Assembly: GCA_031278075.1 (NCBI GenBank)
Contig: JAITLE010000040.1
Location: forward strand, 1-9,856
Length of the DNA stretch: 9,856 nucleotides
Reading direction: 5' to 3'
From: Bifidobacteriaceae bacterium
GTDB taxonomy: Bacteria; Actinomycetota; Actinomycetes; Actinomycetales; WQXJ01
The position numbers were made by a program, and so were the translations under genes. Positions 7,560-9,856 of the stretch are shown piece by piece (within the stretch, counting starts at the first letter, position 1; every line of letters starts with the position of its first letter). The notes below the pieces were generated by a model. It was not told where the DNA came from and did not search any database. It was given only the letters and a program-made list of their open reading frames with translations.

Positions 7560-9196
7560 CCGACCAACTCGACGTAGGCGAAGCGGATGGAGCCGGCGGC
7601 GGAGTGCAGATCGGCGATCCTGTCCGAGGTGACGTAGAGGTAGCGGTTGCCGAAGGTCGGGATCACCGGGAAGTCTTCGAGGATGCGCTCTTGGACCGCG
7701 CGGTAGCCGGCGAACGATTCCTCGAGGGTCGGAGCGGCGTCGGCCGCGGCGAGCAGCGCGTCGACCTCCGCGTTGGAGTAGCCGCCGGTGGCGAAGTTGC
7801 CGTCGCCGGCCGCTGTGTAAAGCGAGTGCAAGGTGTCTTGTTGGCTCGGGTAGAGGGCGCCCCAGCGTCCGCGGTTGATGTCGTAGTCGCCGGTGGCGAT
7901 CTTGTCGGTGAACTCAGCCCAATCCGTCGCGGGCGTGGCCACCACGTCGAGTTCGAGGTTTTGGCGCAGTTGGTTGGCGTATGCCTCGAACACGTCTTCC
8001 AAGCCCCAGCCGCCGGGGTACAGGATCTCCACTCGGCCTTCGAGGCCGCCGGCCTCCGCGAGGAGCGCCTTGGCGCCGGCCGCGTCGAATTCGCAGTACT
8101 TGCCGCAGACGCCCTCGGGGGAGCCCGGCATGGTCGACGCGGTCAGGGATGTGGCGGGGATCTGCGAACCGGAGTAGATGGCCTCGTTGATGGCGGCGCG
8201 GTCGATCGCCATCGAGAAGGCTTGGCGCACGCGCACGTCGGAGAAACGCTCGTCGCCGGGGTTGAAGCCGAGGAAGTCGACGCCGGGCGCGTCCAACGCG
8301 TGCAGGCGGTCGCCGAAGTCTTGAGCGGCGATGGCGACCTTGGCGCCGGCCACGGCGGCGATGTCGACCTCGCCGGCCAGCGCGTCGGTGTAGGCGGTGT
8401 CGGTGTCGATATAGGTGCGGAAGGTGATCTGGCTGATTGTCGGGGGAGTGCCGGCGTAGTTCTCATAGGCCGTCACCACGACGTCTTGGCCGGATTCCCA
8501 TGGCGCGGTCATCTTGAACGGGCCGTTGCCGATCGGCATCTTGTCGAACGCGTCGAGGTCCTCGAAGGCGGCGGCCGGCATCGGGTAGAGCCCGGTCTGG
8601 CCGTCCGACAACTGGAAGGGGAACTGCCGGTCGGGGCCGGTCAACTCGACGGTGAACGTGAGGTCGTCGATCACTTTGAGTCCTGCCAACTCGGTGGCCG
8701 TCGGCTCGCCTTCGGCTGGGTGGGTCTCGGTGTAGCCCACCACGTTGCGCAGCTGGCCCGAGTTGACCCAGGCGTTGGGGCCGTAGGCGGTGTGGTTCCA
8801 GGCGTCGACATACGACTGGGCGGTGACGTCTTCGCCGTTGTGGAACGTCCAGCCGTCGCGCAGCTTGATGGTCCAGGTGATCGCGTCGTCGGATTCGACG
8901 GATTCGGCTTGGAGGTATTGGATCTCTTCCTCTTCGTTGAGGATGGTCAGCGGGCTGAACACGGCGATCAGGATCTCGTAGGACGCGTAGTGGTTGCCTG
9001 GCGTCAGGTGGTCCGGCTCCTGGATCGCGACAGAGATGGCGGTGTCGGTGGTGGCGCCCGCGGTGGTGGTGGGACCGGCTGAGTTGGTCGCGTCCCCCTC
9101 GTCGCTCTTTTGGCCGCACGCGCTGATCGACAGCGTGACGGCGGTCAAGACCGCAGTGAGGGCGGCGGCCCGATGCCGTCTGGTTGGGTGTGTCAT
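7556..9196 (-). CDS. Peptide-binding lipoprotein of the ABC transporter (SBP_bac_5 family)
   Basis: A 546-residue extracytoplasmic solute-binding protein. The signal peptide has basic residues R6, R7 and R9, a hydrophobic core (11-22) and a lipobox ISAC with the lipidated Cys at 27. A Ser/Thr/Gly/Asp-rich linker (28-51) follows. The mature part matches family 5 binding proteins: LRDGWTFHNGEDVTA (112-126), IGNGPFKM (222-229), VRQAFSMAIDR (323-333) and a CGKYC pair (364-368) followed by FDAAGAKALL, a pattern common in actinobacterial members. It hands substrate to the permease encoded two genes downstream. The ATG at 9196 has AAGGA (9203-9207) 6 nt upstream. It is the first gene of the cluster, behind the only long intergenic zone in the window. 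Family members bind di- and oligopeptides but also nickel, glycosides or opines, so peptide is likely but unproven. Confidence 0.95.
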   Translation of the reverse strand: MTHPTRRHRAAALTAVLTAVTLSISACGQKSDEGDATNSAGPTTTAGATTDTAISVAIQEPDHLTPGNHYASYEILIAVFSPLTILNEEEEIQYLQAESVESDDAITWTIKLRDGWTFHNGEDVTAQSYVDAWNHTAYGPNAWVNSGQLRNVVGYTETHPAEGEPTATELAGLKVIDDLTFTVELTGPDRQFPFQLSDGQTGLYPMPAAAFEDLDAFDKMPIGNGPFKMTAPWESGQDVVVTAYENYAGTPPTISQITFRTYIDTDTAYTDALAGEVDIAAVAGAKVAIAAQDFGDRLHALDAPGVDFLGFNPGDERFSDVRVRQAFSMAIDRAAINEAIYSGSQIPATSLTASTMPGSPEGVCGKYCEFDAAGAKALLAEAGGLEGRVEILYPGGWGLEDVFEAYANQLRQNLELDVVATPATDWAEFTDKIATGDYDINRGRWGALYPSQQDTLHSLYTAAGDGNFATGGYSNAEVDALLAAADAAPTLEESFAGYRAVQERILEDFPVIPTFGNRYLYVTSDRIADLHSAAGSIRFAYVELVG

Positions 9197-9237
9197 GGGT
9201 CATCCTTCGTGATTGGCTCGGGTTTGGACTGTCCCCA

Positions 9238-9243
9238 ACCCTA
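9238..9243 (-). promoter_or_regulatory. Possible -10 box of the operon promoter
   Basis: TAGGGT on the minus strand fits the loose actinobacterial TANNNT -10 pattern. It lies about 42 bp before the ATG of the binding-protein gene, which would give a leader of roughly 35 nt containing the AAGGA ribosome site. There is no recognisable -35 box at 16-19 bp, so this is only a candidate. Confidence 0.25.
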
Positions 9244-9269
9244 GGAGCCCGCGCGCGCTAAGGCCACAC

Positions 9270-9293
9270 AAGTTTCAAGAACTTCTGAAACTT
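9270..9293. promoter_or_regulatory. 24-bp operator-like inverted repeat upstream of the transport operon
   Basis: Perfect 8-bp arms AAGTTTCA and TGAAACTT flank an 8-bp spacer, AGAACTTC, that itself holds GAA-C-TTC. The element is AT-rich inside very GC-rich DNA, sits about 27 bp upstream of the possible -10 box and about 74 bp before the first start codon. Size and symmetry suit a dimeric winged-helix regulator of the MarR/GbsR kind, and such a gene (3672-4253) lies in the operon. The pairing of protein and site is inference. Confidence 0.45.
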
Positions 9294-9299
9294 CTAACA

Positions 9300-9350
9300 C
9301 CCCCGAAATATTCGGGGGCGCCGGGCCTCCGGGCCGGCGACGCGCTCGCC
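9300..9350. repeat. Cluster of hairpins upstream of the operon (possible terminator)
   Basis: The first hairpin (9300-9318) has a perfect 8-bp stem, CCCCCGAA and TTCGGGGG, around a 3-nt loop ATA. Next come a weaker stem GCCGG/CCGGC (9320-9338) and GGCGA-CGCGC-TCGCC (9336-9350); these two overlap and exclude each other. No T-tract follows on either strand. It could stop minus-strand transcription arriving from beyond 9856, since actinobacterial terminators often lack a U-tail, or be a protein-binding or structural element. Confidence 0.4.
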
Positions 9351-9729
9351 GAGTCATGCGAAGCTCCTCACAACTCGGCGCAGCACGTCACCGGGCCCAA
9401 CTCCTGACGCTTGGTCTGGGTGGGAGGTTGGCGGGTGCGCGAGACCAGAACTGGCTCGGGCGCGGTCGCTGTGCGGCTCTGGTCCGCGAGTCCGGCGGCG
9501 TGGTCGTCGGGGTGGAGCGTGTGGGCTGCGCGCGTGACGACGCCCAGTTGGCGCCGCTGGTCGAGCCCGCGGGCGAGCGGTTGACGCCTTGGCCAGGGCG
9601 GGCTGGATCTGGGGCCGCTGCCGTGAGCGGGGCTGTTGATGGGGGATGTGGCTGGACTGGTGGTCTGGTCGGCGGCCGAGCTGGTGGTTGGACTGGTGGC
9701 CGGGCCGGTCGTGTGGCCCAGCCCACCGC
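9351..9729. other. Stretch without a convincing gene
   Basis: Reading frames stay open here on both strands, but this is expected at such GC content. Their products are low-complexity: Gly/Trp/Thr-rich on plus (9356-9742) and Pro/Ser/Thr-rich on minus (9368-9856 and 9388-9816). None has a recognised motif or a clear ribosome site. A section of the plus frame (about 9480-9590) has somewhat gene-like codon use, so a decayed gene cannot be excluded. An 11-bp direct repeat TGGACTGGTGG occurs at 9653-9663 and 9689-9699, inside a run of GGTGG-type repeats. Confidence 0.5.
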
Positions 9730-9744
9730 TGTCACGCCGTGACA
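9730..9744. promoter_or_regulatory. 15-bp perfect palindrome, possible regulator site
   Basis: TGTCACGCCGTGACA has 7-bp complementary arms around a single C. This size fits a binding site for a dimeric regulator, but no flanking promoter was recognised and the nearest gene (start at 9196) is over 500 bp away. It may serve a gene beyond the right edge or belong to the adjacent repeat unit. Confidence 0.35.
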
Positions 9745-9753
9745 AGCGAAGAA

Positions 9754-9798
9754 TGGCGACTTTTGTGTCCCCGAAGCCGAGTTTTGGCGACTTTTGTG
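9754..9798. repeat. Two direct copies of a 14-bp motif, 31 bp apart
   Basis: TGGCGACTTTTGTG occurs exactly at 9754-9767 and 9785-9798. The AT-rich core ACTTTTGTG stands out from the GC-rich surroundings. A tiny plus-strand frame (9753-9818, 21 codons) runs through both copies and encodes two similar short peptides, but the repeat is more likely an intergenic repeat element than a gene. Confidence 0.6.
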
Positions 9799-9856
9799 CC
9801 TGCCCGACACGCGCATAGGCCTTTGACCAGGTGATACGTGTGAACCCCGGGCACAA

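Noticed and set aside
6174..7577. 467-codon open frame on the plus strand opposite the M14 gene
   Set aside because: The minus strand carries all M14 catalytic motifs here; the plus product has no recognisable feature.
7484..9082. 532-codon open frame on the plus strand opposite the binding-protein gene
   Set aside because: It is a Val/Gly-rich mirror of a well-supported lipoprotein gene, with no domain motif or ribosome site.
9753..9818. 21-codon plus-strand frame through the direct repeats
   Set aside because: No ribosome site is seen and the frame is explained by the 14-bp repeat; the similarity of its two halves comes from the repeat.
9351..9856. Insertion sequence or CRISPR array in the right-hand gene-free region
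   Set aside because: No transposase motif, terminal inverted repeats with target duplication, or regularly spaced repeats of CRISPR length were found; only two copies of a 14-bp motif occur.

Overview
The window is GC-rich (about two thirds G+C by eye). It uses GTG as well as ATG starts, and its neighbouring genes overlap by a few bases. Together with the actinobacterial style of the transporter proteins, this suggests a chromosomal segment of a high-GC actinobacterium; the genus cannot be told from the sequence. Every convincing gene lies on the minus strand, so transcription runs from about 9230 down past base 1.

In transcription order the layout is as follows. A regulatory and intergenic zone (9197-9856) holds an operator-like dyad, a cluster of hairpins, a perfect palindrome and a 14-bp direct repeat, but no convincing gene. 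Next come a lipoprotein peptide-binding protein (9196-7556), an M14 zinc carboxypeptidase without a signal peptide (7559-6150), a DppB-type permease (6153-5221) and a DppC-type permease (5228-4341). An 87-bp gap follows. After it come a GbsR/MarR-type regulator (4253-3672), a two-domain DppD-DppF fused ATPase (3675-1960), a PaiB-type FMN-binding protein (1930-1232) and a YtcJ-type amidohydrolase (1232 to beyond base 1, C-terminus missing).

The genes form one complete Dpp/Opp-type ABC peptide importer wrapped around hydrolases and a regulator. Most junctions are stop/start overlaps (ATGA at 7556-7559, 6150-6153 and 3672-3675; TGATG at 1230-1234; 8 bp at 5221-5228), so the products are probably made in step. 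The reading I favour is a substrate-dedicated uptake and breakdown unit. The lipoprotein catches a peptide or peptide-like amide and the BC permease with the DF ATPase imports it. The cytoplasmic M14 peptidase, and perhaps the amidohydrolase, then cleave it. The GbsR-like protein is the best local candidate regulator. The substrate is not readable from the sequence.

No RNA gene, CRISPR array, insertion sequence or phage gene was seen. The most unusual points are the peptidase placed between binding protein and permease, the regulator splitting the transporter operon, and the coupled PaiB-amidohydrolase pair.
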